A DNA stretch of 64,000 nt from Allacma fusca (GCA_947179485.1 OX359250.1:22880887-22944886), one strand, 5' to 3'. Positions 37,348 through 51,170 are shown, counted from the first letter of the stretch. Numbers and translations are program-made. Notes: generated from the letters alone by a model not told the origin.

Positions 37348-39682
37348 CTCATATAGTCCCTGAATCCGTTTTCTCTTTATTAAAGAGGGAAATTGTGCGG
37401 GTTTTATTTATTATTATCCCAGTAATTTTAAATCGTCCTTCAAATTTTCCAATTCCCTTTGAATATTGAGGTTTGGGGGGGAAAATTTTACTCAAATGTT
37501 GATAAAGAGAGTTTATAGTAGTTGAGGAATGTGGTACAAACTCACCGATGAGGTTCCACACATATATGTAAGTCTACTTAAACACTTTTGTACGCTTTCC
37601 CAAAACTTGCCATATAAATGTATATCAATCATGTGGTCACAGTGGAAAAGGTCTATTGTGAGAGTTAATTATAGTTTGAGACACCAAAACTGGAAATAAT
37701 TAGGAAACTAAATGACTGAATTAGGTAAAGAGATCCATCGTTGTTGCCGACGTTTGAGAGGGCTTGCTTCAGTCAAGCCCACGCGAGTAAACTTTGAGAA
37801 TAAAATACACGCGTAATTTCCTACACAAGTACTTACGCATATATATGAACACGTTCAAGTGTGCTCTCCTATATTTTCACTTGATGGTAAAAGGGTATAA
37901 TATAGACTAGCTGTCTCTACACATACACACACACACACAGAGCACAAAGCCACACTTACTTGCACTTTGATGTGCCCCGAGACAATGGGTATAGGTAAAC
38001 TGTGAAACTGTGAATGAAAATAATTTAAGTGTAATCGCTACTTCATCTTATGATTGTGATTAGGCAATATAAGAAAGCTGACCATCTTCCTTGAGCATAT
38101 CATGAAATTTTATAGTTGGACAATTGATTTCAACGCTCTGAATATCCTGCAATAGGGAATTCCCAAATGCCATTCACATTCACTCTCAGTAAACGTGAAG
38201 AAAGAGACAAGACACTCACTCGCACATATGAAACTACTAGTAGGGTAGATACAGAACAACAAACTCGTACGGAGGAACCGGATGTAAACAGTACGAACTT
38301 GTTTCTTAAGGATCTCAGCGGCCGACATTTATTTTCGTATAGCTTTGCAAACTGTAAAAATAAAACTAAATCACAATAACTCGTCTGCTCGAAGCTCTCG
38401 TATATACGAGAAGCTGCCTTTTTTTTGTTGAAAAGTCCATGGAAAGTTCTCGGAACCTAACCTTGACAATATTGTAATTATTACATGATGATGGTAATAC
38501 ACACGAGTGTACATCTCAACTTATACTGACTAGTGGTCTTAAGGATGAATAAAATATATGCCCGGAGAAAATATTGTACACCAAGAGCCTATGCCTGTGC
38601 CTGTACTTCATCTCATTGCATCCCTCAAGCCCTCAACCTCTCAAGTGTATGTATGATGACGATGATGATATATAAACCCATGGGATGAGAGAGGGTATGA
38701 TTGGACACCTTAAAAATGTTTATATGTCAAACAAAAGCTGGATGACTCACCTATAGCTAAAGCGGATTCCGCAAATGTGGCAGCAGTATCTCCCAATCTT
38801 CTCGTGAACTCTTTGATAATGCAACTGTGCGATTTTGTTGTTCTTAAATGTCTTCTTACAGATTTGACACTCTTTACTGTTGGTGTTGTTATTGGTAATA
38901 TTGGACAGACCTGATGTGGTGGATACCTCTGGAGTTCGGACATTGTTGATGTTTACCATTGGGCTTGATGGAGTTGTAGAAATGGATAATGGCTCTTGCT
39001 TCACCTGGGGCTGTTGCTGTTGCTGCTGTTGCTGCTGCTGAGTATGACTAATAATGAACGTCGTTGAACTATCCCCTGAACTCTGTGATGTCTCAAGAAC
39101 CGAATTGACCATACTGATGGTATATTTGGGTTCGGATTGAACAGAACTACTACAAAAATGACTACCCTCTTGATTGTTCCCGATTGATGTGGTATTTCCC
39201 GTCAAATCTTGATTGTCTCCATACACGGTCGGAAGTACGGAGTATGTAATTGTAGGAGTGGACTGAATATTGCTGGATGATGCTGGGATGAGACTTGCAT
39301 CGTTGAGCTGATCCACTTGTGATGGTTGACTACTACTCGATACGGGTATGCCTTGATTGGGCAGGCTATTATTATTATGATTCCTGGTCGCCAGGATGGG
39401 CTTCGTCTCTTTATGATCGTTCGGGTCACCACTAACATCTAAGCATTGAGTACAGAGGTTATCGCCTCCCGGGGAAGCTCCAGATGGGAAATGAGTAATA
39501 TGAGTGAAAATATCTCCCATTTTAATTGTCTCAAACTCTCCGTTCCGGTACTCATGCTTCCCACATCGTCGACAAGTAAAAGTTGCCTTATTGTTCTCGT
39601 ACCCATAGTTAAAGTCATACTCAAATTTGAGACGATCCGATCCAGTATCATTGTCCAGGAGCAACTGCCTCGTAGTGTTCAT
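34168..39682 (-). CDS. C2H2 zinc-finger transcription factor with poly-Gln and poly-Asn tracts, possible ZAD domain
   Basis: Two exons, 39682-38751 and 36151-34168, join as AG + G (GTGAGT donor, TTACAG acceptor) to give 971 residues. The join is supported because it completes a finger: CHIC ends exon 1 and SLDSHLASH opens exon 2. Seven C2H2 fingers are seen: two around residues 270-322, two around 328-380 and three around 460-545. Near the N terminus (about residues 37-80) CRRC and CTQC, separated by 36 residues, look like a short zinc-finger-associated domain (ZAD), an arthropod dimerisation module; this is tentative. Ten Gln codons lie at 39011-39040, and an Asn-rich tract lies at 35832-35903. 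A basic PKKKRNNKKN stretch follows finger 7 and could be a nuclear signal. The C-terminal 350 residues are Ser/Thr/Pro/Gln-rich and probably disordered. This should be a nuclear DNA-binding regulator; targets are unknown. Confidence 0.88.
35832..35903 (-). repeat. AAT/AAC trinucleotide tract encoding poly-Asn
   Basis: The tract is mostly AAT and AAC codons on the - strand and encodes about 22 Asn with Ile and Ser interruptions, between fingers 4 and 5 of the zinc-finger protein. It is likely length-variable between individuals. Confidence 0.85.
36152..38750 (-). other. 2.6-kb intron of the zinc-finger gene
   Basis: The intron runs from GTGAGT (next to 38751) to an AG before 36151. It is AT-rich and contains the (TA)n palindrome at 37290-37357, a (CA)n run at about 37921-37940 and no supported exon. 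The small ORF at 38167-38379 on the + strand has no recognisable features. Confidence 0.75.
37262..37357. repeat. (TA)n microsatellite with an embedded perfect 68-bp palindrome
   Basis: TA dinucleotides run from 37262. From 37290 to 37357 the sequence is a perfect palindrome: ACTATATGAGCAC (37290-37302), a 42-base TA run, then GTGCTCATATAGT (37345-37357). It can fold into a long hairpin. Confidence 0.9.
39011..39040 (-). repeat. CAG/CAA tract encoding ten Gln
   Basis: Mixed CAG and CAA codons in exon 1 of the zinc-finger gene encode an uninterrupted run of ten Gln ahead of PQVKQEP. The codon mixing makes it less slippage-prone than a pure CAG repeat. Confidence 0.85.
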
Positions 39683-41400
39683 TGTACACCACCAAAAGCA
39701 CAGGTAAAAAGGAACGATACAGGATCCACTTCTGCGTCATCCGTTCGGAGACACTAACAAATTTATTTAAATTTCTTCTTCTTTTCTTTGGATAACTCCT
39801 ACTCCTTGGACTTCTCTCTTCTTCCACGAATCGAGTCCCTCAAAAAATCATTGGACTAACACAAGTAACATTATTAGTATTCTCATGAATTGTTCTGTCC
39901 CAAACTCCTTTCAAAGCCTCTCTTGAGGTTTTTCTTTTCTCGAAGTAGTCAATCAAGGATCTTTTCAAAAATCCTCCTTTTTTTTCTCGTGTCAATTTAT
40001 CTATAAACACACAATTCCTTATAGAAGATTTTACAAAAGTATGGACATAATAGTCATGGACACAGTATCTAGACGAGTGCACAACAGAGTTTTCGAACAT
40101 GAAATAATTTCGTAGAAATTCAATTATTTTTGAAGTTGGGTTTCTCTCCCAACTTTACTCTCTCTCTCTCTCTCATGGTTTATATCTCAAAAAGATTTTT
40201 GAAGGAATGTCAGTACCATGTATACTAAATAGTAAGTACTGAAAGTCAAAAAAATTTAGCGTAAACAAAGTCACAACAACCACAAAGGAGTCTATCTCTC
40301 TCTGTACTCACATGTTTTACATTGCACATTTGACTTCAACAAACACGCACTCAATTTACATTGTACTTATTGGGAACTGTATTTAGTACGAGAAGATATA
40401 ATAAAAAAAAAAATTCGACGGGTGTATATAGATTCCGAAGTCGCGGGATAACTAAGTGATGGTCGTTGTCTCGTCACTGGGCTGACACCATCCCTGCCAT
40501 ATGGGCTCATACTATACAGTGAGACAAAATCTGATGACGAATGACGCAGACAAAAAAGAAAAGAAACAAGACAACAATCTCAGGAAACGAACCAGCAGTC
40601 TCCAGTCGATTTCACCAATTTGTAAAGTTCCTCCTTCAGCTGTATAGCCTCAGCATGAGAAGATTTTTGTTCTAGTCCACATTATACACACAGGTAGACG
40701 TATAGAGTTTGGTTGGGTTGTGTGTGTGTGTGTGTGTGTGTATGTGTGTGTGAGTGAGTGAGTGAGAAAGAGAGAGAGAGAGAGAGAGGATGTATTTAAT
40801 CGTAGTTTCTCCTCAACTTTGTCCGCGCCGCAATTTACCTTCTCCTTCCTGAAATGCTTTCCCTGGAGAAAAAATTTGGACTAATCTGACATATTTTAAA
40901 AGGGTTTGAGCTGCATTGATAAAAATTTCTCCTTTGATTCCCATACATTGAGGCCTTGGAGTCTTTGGACGGGGAATATTAGTGTGGTCCTCGGCGGGGC
41001 AAGAGAAATAGCTCGGCGTGTAGCCAAAGAATGGCAGGATTTAGTAGTCCAACCCATTTCCTATGTCGTCGTACTTTAGTTTTCTGTTCGCCTTGTCGTA
41101 TTATATGAACAAAAATATATGTTGAGGAGAGGACTGAGTGAGCAGAAGAGGGAGGCAAAGGGTGTGCCGCCGTTTGCACACACACACACACACAGACAGG
41201 ATGGGAAAGGAACAAGTCAGAAAAGACAAATTCAATGGAAGGGAGCCAGCCGAAGAATTGACGCAATTTTTCCCAATTCGTCATCATTTCCATCGAAGTC
41301 GACTGATGATTCATATTATATTCAAGTATAATCATCGAGAGAGATCAGTTGTTGGCTTGTAGTAGATGAGCAGAAGTTTTTTTTTTTCATGCCATTCATT
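39683..41400. other. upstream region of the zinc-finger gene with dinucleotide repeats
   Basis: No protein gene is supported. The region holds CT runs near 40155, a (GT)n tract followed by GAGT and (GA)n at 40719-40789, and a (CA)n tract at 41176-41196. GA/CT-rich blocks are common near arthropod promoters, but no specific promoter element can be named. ORFs around 41.0-41.4 kb are driven by the repeats. Confidence 0.4.
40719..40789. repeat. compound (GT)n-(GAGT)n-(GA)n microsatellite
   Basis: About 16 GT units with an AT interruption are followed by GAGT units and then by about ten GA units. Confidence 0.9.
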
Positions 41401-44400
41401 TATCAAGATAAAATAAACCTTTACATAAATTATATTGATGCTCCATGAAAACCGTCGACCTTCTTAGGTGCAATTACTAATACAGAGAGGAGTGAGTCTG
41501 ACCGTCATCAGAGCAAAAGTACCACATTCCTTTTATTAGTCATGTGTTTTTGCGTGTGAGTGAAGCCTTATTTCTTTTTTTTTTCCTTCTCCCTCCTCAA
41601 GATATTTATTTTGACGCCAGTTTCTTTCTTTGTCCTCTTGCTTGGTTGGTATTTTCCCAAAAAGATGCGTCCTCCTGATTCCTGTTCTTTTTAATGGCTA
41701 TTTAAAAAGGGATTTTTGTATCTCCCTACAGATACACGTTGGGCCCAACAATGGGGGAATTACATATCTATTTTAATTTATGCCGTTATATTTTTATTGT
41801 TGAGGGAATAGAAAAGCATCCTCACAGGGCAGACACTATAGTCCATGGAAAAATTTTGTATTTATGGAGAGCTAAGAATTTCTATATAATGGATTTTTGT
41901 AGTAGTAGTAGTAGGAATGTTCATTTGATAGAGCCTCACGAGTTGTTCTGGGCCATGTATGTATGTATGTATGTATATAACCTTGCTCGATGGGAAGTTG
42001 GTTAGTCTAGTTTAGATTGCATATTTACTATATTTTGAATTCTGATGCAAATTCTGGAAGAGGAGGATTTGGAGGGATTTGCTCCTCTCTCTTTGTCTTC
42101 CGTTGATTGCCGTACTTCTCGTTATTTTTCATTCAAATTCGGTCAACAAGAACAAAAAGGATGGGGTTGGATGGAAGTTGGAAGGAGGATGTGTGTATGT
42201 ATATTTATGTATGTTATTCACACCAGTGTTCTTTTCCAATGGAGATAGGCGGTGGGACGGAGAGCGAATACTACGTGATTAAATTCTTGCCCTGCGGCAG
42301 GTAAATGCTAATAATTTATTACATTTACCACGAATGACTGAGTGAGTGAATAAAGTTTCCGAATGAATAATATAATAATCAGACTTTTTTTTTCTTCTTT
42401 GCAATATTGCAAATTGTCTTTGGAATCAATGCGTCATTATCAAGTGAATCGTCATATGCTCTAATCAGAATCTTGTAACTAACTATACAGATATATATAT
42501 GTATGTATGTATATCTGGGAATATCTAAAACAGAAATTCATTAATATTCATCGTCTCAACTCATGCTTTCGTTGTTTTACACTTGTTTCTATTTGGGTGT
42601 TGTCATACATGTATATTATACATAGCTCTGTAACGCAACATTTTTTTTCTTGAATTTTAAACACACTTTAATCACCGGTAAAGCAACGCCTTATGGAAAG
42701 CTGGATGCTTACGTGAAGTAAAGATTGACAGGTGATGGACTTGACATTTTACACCACACGGACGGACGGACACACACACACAACCTACGCTACAGTAATT
42801 TCCATGGAATTAAATTAATTAATTCTACATATATTCCGACTCTCAATAATTTTCACAGCCTTCAAGAGGCCAGGGCAAATCCGATGAGAAAAAAAACTTG
42901 ATAGAAGATTTAAATTATATTGGGATTTTTTTTTGTTTTCAAAAGTATGACAGTCTACATTGAAAATTACATGGAAAATTACTTTTACCATTGTTTCTTT
43001 TTATTGTTAATTGTTAATAAAAGCGTCCCGTCAGTCAGGTAGCTTCCTCCTTGGCGTAATTAATAATTAGTATTTTGCCAATAATTGTTCTCGTTATATT
43101 TGTACACCTCTGATTGATATTCAGTACTCATGTTGTACGCACTTCCCCGTAACTTGGCCGAGAAGTACACATGCAAGGGGTAATTATAAGGTCTGGTTCG
43201 ACAGTACCGTAACTACAGCCACCTATTTATGAGGTGTACCGGATTCGATAAGAATTTCTGGTAAGGGTTTCTTAGAGGAAACATACGAGAGTCAATTAAT
43301 AATTGTGCATTATAGGATGACGCATCTGCCAACTATGATAGAAATAATTAAGGGGTGTATATGTACGAAGTATTTAATGAGTTTAAAAGATATATATGAG
43401 AAATGGAATTTTACTCGTTGGAGGAGATAAGGATCGAACATCCTTTTGAACTACTATTGAATTGGGGAAAATGAGTGATAAAGTAACGTGACAACTTGCT
43501 GTTTCAACAAGTTTTCTTCATTCATGTCCCATTCACTTTTGCAGGTATTTAGGTTGTGTGTTAGTGAGATTTACTACGTCGTCCTGACTCTTACGTTTAA
43601 ACTCGCTTATTGGCCGGTTACAACTTTTCAGCTCGGAGTAATAATAATGTATGTAGTAGTTTATACGAGGAGACACACTACCAGCCACCTGCACTAGGAG
43701 AGCTCTACGTGTGTGAATCTTAATTGTATGTATGTAAGACACATTGTGAAAACTCGGAAAATTCGATGTGCAAAGAATCTAATGCATGAGCGTAATATTT
43801 AGAGATTATGAGGTGAAGGCAAGAGGCAAGACAACGTTTTAAAATAAGGCAAGTAGAGGAAAAGTCAAGGGAGTACAATCCAAAGCGGATCCGGATATTG
43901 TGCTCTCTCCCTCTCTCTCTGGCTATCCAACCCTCTCTCCCTTTCGCATAGTCCTTGTCACTTACAACAGAAATCCAAGTATCTGCAGCTTACAAAGCTC
44001 TAACCATGCCCAACTGTTTTTCACACAACGCAAAAACATGTTATACAGTTACGTTGTTTACGTCCTTATACTTCTTTCTTGGTCTCTCTCTCTCTCTCTC
44101 TGACTCTGACTGTCTCTCCACCATGCTTGTTAATCTGCATCTATAATAACGTTAGAGAGGAAGATTAGTGACCAATGCAATGAGACCATAGAAATAATAT
44201 TATGATTCATTATATTTCTTGTTGCATACATTCCATGTGTTTTCATACCTGATTTTTTTACATTGGTAGGCTAAAGTTATAGGGGTAAAATCTAATGTAA
44301 GCTGAGTCCAACATTGCAACTACTTTTGCCTTGCTTACGACGCAGTGAACTTATTTATTTGCAAAGAGAGGGAAATGGGGACAACGTTTTTGAAACAATG

Positions 44401-47400
44401 CGTACACATCCTATTTGTATGTATCTTTGAATTAAAGTGATTTTTCATTCATAACATAACTTGACTAATACGTATTTATTAGTTCCTACAGATTCCTCTC
44501 TCTCTCTCTCTCTCTGCGCATGAAATGTCGATTATGCCCTTCTTAGTCCCCTTCCGTCAAAATCTGTATATTTGTTGACAATGGAAACTGTTTTAAGTAG
44601 CTTGAAAAAATCTTGACTGTTAAAGGTAAACATGGTTTGAAGACTTGGGGTTGACAGTTGACACCTTTGAGCACAGTGGAGTTTTTGCACTTCGAGTATT
44701 CTCTGCACCGTGTGTACACCTATTTTTCCTTTCCTTGCTCGGCTGCCTTTCTGTACAAAATTGTTATGATCTTCATGACAGAGTAGGTTTAAAAATTTGT
44801 TTTTAAGTTGAAATAGAAAATATGAATAGACTATATTTTCCACACTCTCAAAATGATGTAAAAAAAACTGTGTATGCATGTGTACAGCATTTTTTGGATC
44901 AGCTACGATTGTTTTATTCAATTTTATTTCATGAATGCATAACTTATAACACAGCAGTCGCAAGTAAATAGGATCTTAGGATAGGAACGATTTTGAATTT
45001 CTTTCGAAAGGATGAACGCATCGAGCTTGAGGAAAATAAAATCCAGTAGGGCATTCGTGGTAAATCCATGGGGTTGTTTCATGCAATGCATTTACTAGCG
45101 GCTGTTCACTCATGGTCTATGTATCTACATATTAAATTCAAATGCTTGAAATTGAAATTGAACTAAATTTGGGATCGAACCCAGCGAGAATTTATGATAA
45201 CGAAGGAATTGTATACGCAGGTTTCTAGTGCGAGACTTTATTTGTTTTAGATAATGTGATGATGATATCTTTTGTAGTTGTGTAGTAAATGGAGGTTGTA
45301 TGTATAAATAAATAATGTTAAGTGTCCAGCTCATGGATGTAAATCAGGCTTTCACTTCGATGCTAGTATGATTTCGCCGATACATTAAAATATTGGTAAA
45401 AATGCTGGGTTGAAAGCGTAAATTATAGGCTATATAGCAGTATAGACATGTATGTACATAGATTCAGATTAAAGTCTGTCCCAAAATAAGTAAGTGTTAC
45501 TGTTGATTTTTTTTTGTATATTTACAGGTTTATATTGTAGGGGTATCAAAATATACGTTTCTCTGAATGTAGGAAACTGTTGGATGATGATAATCGTATT
45601 TCACACAACGGAAGTTGTACTCCCTTTTTTTTTTATTTGCTGTAAGTAAAACTCCCAACTCGGTGAGGCGATTCATTACGTCGTAGTTTTTTTTTCTTCT
45701 TTTAAGTGTTATTAAATGTTTTGTTTTCCTATTTTCGGTTTCTATTTGTTACTAAATTTCTGCCGAAATTTCCAAGAAAATGTAAATTCGCTCACAACAA
45801 ACTCAGATTGATGAGTTTTGAAACCTATCTTGTGGTACTTTTCAGGAAAAATTATTTGCATAGTTTAAGTCTTCGGTTTTGTTTATAAGAGTAACTTGCT
45901 ATTCCAAGTATCACTAGTTTTGTTAACCGTCAAGGAAGGGTTGTGTATTATTTGAAACGGTGTCTTATAAGTTGAGGAGTGTTTCTGTCAGATGAAATTT
46001 TTTTTTGCGAGGACACAGTGAGACATGGAATATGAGCTGGGGCTGCTGTTTTGTCAGTTTCGGAAAGTGTACCTTTCATCAAAAGAATAAGACTAGGAAT
46101 TTTTTGCTGTTATAGATTACTATTCACTTTGCTCCTACCACTAATGCAAGTCCTGTAACATGTCAAAGGGTTAGCGTGGAATGAACTTGTAATCATGACG
46201 GTCCGAGATGGTATTGATTAATTGATCAACCGGGATGAATGCCTGTACATATTATTAATTACTTTTCTTTTAATTTCATGTCCATGGAGTGGAATTCTCA
46301 GTACCTAAAACAAAACAAGAATTGGAAATTAAAACCCTTTCTGTAAATAATTCATAATAATCAATCGTCTTTTTGCTGATTACTTTGTTTCCAATTCCAA
46401 ATGAAAATGTGAACCGCATAAATTAGGTGAGTGAGTTCTCTGTCCGCAGTAGTAGCTTCATAACCTTCTTTCAAATTGTCTCGTCTCAGCAATCCTAAAT
46501 CCCAACATTACGTGACAGCCTGATGCAGTGTGTTTAAAATGACAATAATTCCAAGGTTGGGTTATGTTCAGTAGAAACGGTTAAGAACTCGAATGTTAAT
46601 AACATGTTGTGGGAATCTTAAAAGGGTGAATAGTTATGTCAAAGCTATTTCAGAGCTATGTATGTACTATGTCAAGTCTAGAGAAGACATGCAAACGTCC
46701 TATAATTAATTATTGTCCACTTTTCCATAAACAAATGCTAACGATAGTATGCATACAAAAAGAGGTTTTGCACTTTATGTTCTTTAGAAAATAAAGTTAT
46801 CAGTAATAATTACATTCATAGGTCTTTAGTAATGAATTTTATATTTCATGTCATTTCGGGTCATTTTGATTTCGGAGTTTGAATTTTTAAAGGTCCAATT
46901 TGAAAGTCTAATACTGGTGTGGAAGGCCAAAAATAAAGATGGTTGTGCTCCTAGTTATTTGCACACAGGGAACTCTTCATGTAAATACTGTAAATTTTAT
47001 AATAATTAAAAAAGTGTAGGCGTTACATTGGAATTATTATTTTGTTTCAATATTCAAATAAATTACAGCAAGAACAGGCAGAAACAACTGATTGTCGATT
47101 CGGGTTTGTATGCAGGGCCAAGATATTAGCTAGAATTTTTTCCGTCCATGTCCGGTGTATCGAAAGTCGCATGTGTACGATTTTGGATTGAATTGTTGTA
47201 GAAATCGCACCTTTTCATTATGCATCATAATGCACTGGTTGTATTCTGTGATTCCACAAGTGATTGTGGAGGTCCTGGTTATGAAAAAAACCTCTTGCCA
47301 TTGCCAACCTTGTGAGTCGAGTGATACGTTTAAATATAAGTAATTCTTTTGAATGGAAGTTTTTTTTTTTTAGAAAATCTCCGAATTCTTAAGTTGTAGA

Positions 47401-50356
47401 GAGAATTCCATTTCATGAAATGGAAAACCACACATTCTGTGGTTGTTTCATTGACATGGTAAAACCCAGGATTTTGAGCTAAAGAAGTACTCATATACAT
47501 GTAATTATGGAAATTGGCCTGTGCATAAGTGTGCGGTACAATCTCGCTAAAAGGCATCCGTTTGTCAGGGATTCCTCGTCATAAGAATCACATTTACATG
47601 ACCCCGCCATTCATTTGCATGATGTGTAAGAAACTGATTTTGAAGGATAGTTTTTATGAGGAACACAAATCCCTTATTAGATTTACTGTTCAATCAAGTG
47701 TCTGGCAGTGTGAGATTTGTTTGTTGCGTTTAAGTACAATTGATGTATTAATTTTTACATTAGATTTGATGCTCTGCCCTCGTTTATCCCGGTCCACTAG
47801 GATTGATAAATGTATTTGGGTAGCTCCTGTGGACGTTTTTTTGACAATAAGTTCTCGGTGTGTAGACTCACAGCTTCTGGAATGCATTCAATACCTTTCG
47901 TATGAATAAAGAACGTAAATGTCCGTTTGCCTTATTCATTTCATTTGTAGCAATGAAAATACCGCATATTACTGATTAATTTTGCAGAGCTTTGAAAATT
48001 ATTCATTGGAAGTCCGGAGAACGTAATTTACACTCTCACTCTTCGGATCTTTGCCTTGATTTTTGGGGAATAGTATGTACAACATACATACATAGGTACA
48101 TTATATACGCATGCTAGAAGGGGGAAAAGTCGGATGGGGTTATAAAAGGGTTTACTTTCGCGTAAAGCTATTGTACCTAAGTCGTCTGAGTAATCTAAGT
48201 TTTAAAATTTAAAGGTGTCATTCCTGTTTGAACTCTCTCATTTGTTGATTGTACAGAGAAGTCACAATGTTATGTCAACATTTGGCCAGGGTAAAAAGTA
48301 TATTTGTTGGGAAAAGAATTATAATGACGGAAGTTTCATCGGTACCTTTTAATCCTCTGCAATATTCATTAGTGGCAGTAAAAGGGACGGACAGCGGGCG
48401 TTTCTATTTGTTTATGAAAATAACTATATATTAAAATCTACCAGTGTGGTGTAGTGTGGTCACAGGAACGAAAATCCGACCCTACACCCATTTAATATTT
48501 AGATGATTAACATGTGATTATTGATTGCATATCGATTGGGGAGGCTTAAGTTGGAATTTTATATTCAGGACATTTAGCACGTCTCTAATATATATATATT
48601 TATTTGCAACTTGCAACAGGGGGGGTTATGTGCTCATACTCATGTTCACATAATCGTAATCGTAGTCCGTTAAGACTGTGATGACGCTGATAATAGGCCG
48701 AATTGGATGAGATCATCAGGAGAGAGGCTGCAATGTGTATTACCTTGCTGCTGTGGGCTCATTTGTGGTGCAACTAAATTGCTATATTCCCCTTTCTGAA
48801 GAGAAATTCCTAGAATTGCAATTGATGTGCAGAGTGAGTGATATTTTAGGAATTTTTATGCTCTTGTAGTTCGAGGACGGCTTTTATTGTGGTTTACATT
48901 GAATTGATCTTTGTTAAAGCTCACTGTTGTCCTCTCCAAATAATTTTATCTATGGTGAGTACAGGCTCTGACAGGGAATGCTGTTGGTCTTGGATTCAAA
49001 AATTATTCTTGAAAGTTATAATTTTTGTAAGAAATGTAAGTATGTATATGTGGGTGTACACATACATATACTGTACATACAATGCTAGAATGATTTAATT
49101 GTAGGAGATTTCTTCTCTCATGTCATATGTATGTAGATATTGTATGTTCCTCGGATTTGAATGGCTACGAACATGAGCACATATGAGACTTTGACTGAAA
49201 CTGCCTTGATTGTTTTTGTTTTCCCCATTAATCTGACGTATTCATGACAATTTTGGACGATGATAATTGTTACAAAGTCAGAAAGGGTTCGGCTTATATT
49301 ATTATGTGGCTCTATACAGCCGAACGCACTAATTAACTTGAGCCAGCGTGCATGGCATTCCCTACCAATACTTATTATATTTTGCCTTTCCTTTTCTTTC
49401 CCATATTTCCACATTAGGGGGATATGTGTCCTCATCAAAAATTCATGGGAGACAGCTGTACATCAGGATATCAAGACGAAATACCATGTTACTCGAGGAC
49501 TGCATTAGTTATTAATTCTTTATTAATTATTTGTTAATCAGGATCCTCACCACTGCCCATACAGCCGAAGAGTTTGACGACAGAAGGGGAAGAAAAGATG
49601 CGGGGATTTTTCTTATGCGTACATTTTTGCCATCTAGCCAGGAATGATTGGATTGGAGCAAGTTCAGTCTTTTGTAAAACGGAGAGAGGGCAGCGGATCA
49701 CAGTTTGTGAGGGATCAACTTACTCATATTTATTTGCTGCGCAGTTCTTATTTTCAACCGTAGTTCTTCCTCCTGATGTTTTGGTAAGTGTGTACTTAAA
49801 TGTGAAGTAAAATGAGATAGTGATATTGTCACTTTACTCAAAACCCTCGAGCTATATGCCACTACTACGGATAGTTATTTAAAAGGAAGCTACATCATGT
49901 ACACAGTTTGGAAGTAATGTTTATTTTATTTCCCATATGTAGATGTAGCTTGTGTGATAGTCGAATGATGCCTCATCAGGAAATGGAAAAGATTTGGGAA
50001 AAATGTAAGCCCAAATACAACTTGTCCGTACAACAACAGCTTGCTTTTGTTACAGATTCGGGGGGAATTGTACTAAATGTAAATGTTTATCATTAATATG
50101 TGGATGATAATTTGTTTACCTGAATCTCTTGTATGGTTTCTAAAAAAAACATTCTTCTGCACTTTCAGTGAGACCTACTTAAATAGGGAAATAGCCTTGA
50201 AGAATGCTTGGACTGACACGAGGACCAACCGCATTTATTTTGTTATTGTTTTTATAGAACAAGGAGGAAACTAACTATATTTTTTATACGGATTTGTGGA
50301 TATTTTAAAGATGAGAAATTATGGTATGAGGAATAAATCCTCAGAGCAAAATATAT
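41401..50356. other. long intergenic stretch without a supported gene
   Basis: All ORFs are short (the longest about 140 codons), without recognisable domains or convincing splice-linked partners. Microsatellites occur: GTA repeats near 41900 and 41956, GTAT near 42498, (CT)n at 43902-43921, 44085-44101 and 44497-44515, and TA runs near 48590. Undetected non-coding RNAs or distant 5' UTR exons are possible but cannot be shown by reading. Confidence 0.4.
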
Positions 50357-50438
50357 CGCAGCCTGCAGGATTCGAACCTGCGAGGGGAGACCCCATTGGA
50401 TTAGCAGTCCAACGCCTTAACCACTCGGCCAAAGCTGC
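50357..50438 (-). tRNA. tRNA-Ser (anticodon GCT)
   Basis: The - strand folds as an 82-nt class II tRNA. The 7-bp acceptor stem pairs GCAGCTT with GGCTGC plus the preceding A. The D-arm/A-box reads TGGCCGAGTGGTTAAGG. The anticodon loop CTGCTAA gives anticodon GCT (decoding AGC/AGU). The long variable arm is GGGGTCTCCCC, and the B-box is GGTTCGAATCC. The discriminator base is G, as is usual for tRNA-Ser. There is no intron and CCA is not encoded. A TTTT run directly downstream (50351-50348) is a Pol III terminator. Confidence 0.96.
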
Positions 50439-51170
50439 TTCGGTATGAGGGGCAGGGAAAATTGCGGGTGTTAACCCGACTAATACCGGGTACTAAATAT
50501 GGTTTTTTTCTCACTTTGACGTATTATATTGACTCCAACGTCCTGTGTAGACTTTGACGGTTGGTTGATTGTTTGTATCAGAGTAGCATACAGTTAAATT
50601 TTCTTGGCTAAATTCCATTTACTATTATGGACTTTCTATGAAGCTGGCTGTTGACATATCATGATCCCAACTGGTTTTTCCGTTAGAGAGTTGTAGTGTA
50701 AAGAATGTTTTAGGGAATTGTTAATAGCCAGCAAAATACTTTTTGTGCGTAAAAGCTTACGGTGGATGACAGAGCTGATGAAATCTATTTGTTATAGAGT
50801 TGGAAATGTTAGTACAATCAAGTTTAGAGAATGTGTTCCAGTAATGTTTTTTTTTCCATTTTGAAATAGAGATATTTTGAATGAAAGGAAATAGGAAATG
50901 AAGGAGGGTACTGGAGATAATTGCACGGATGGGGAGGTGTGTGACGGTATAACTTATGTATATATGTATAGCTCCTGTAGTAGTGGGCTGGTACAGAACA
51001 TTAAATAAAATAAATGCATAGGAAGTAATTGATGTGTCCAAATTGCGTAATCCTCCAAGTTGAAGTTTTGAACTGAGGTATAATTACCATTGCATAGTGC
51101 CCTGGTAGAAAACATTTCCTTACGAGCGTCGCGGATGGCTTCCCAATCCACAATCGGGTAATTGTTAGGC
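50439..51170. other. intergenic region beside the tRNA
   Basis: Nothing is recognised. A 94-codon ORF on the - strand (51041-50757) shows no family features. Confidence 0.35.

Noticed and set aside
40979..41362. Overlapping ORFs up to 118 codons on both strands
   Set aside because: They are created by the (CA)n tract, occur in several frames at once and have no domain.
47529..47909. 126-codon + strand ORF with several Cys pairs (CMMC, CEIC) considered as a zinc-finger exon
   Set aside because: Spacing fits no known finger, there is no flanking exon in frame, and the gene context gives no support.
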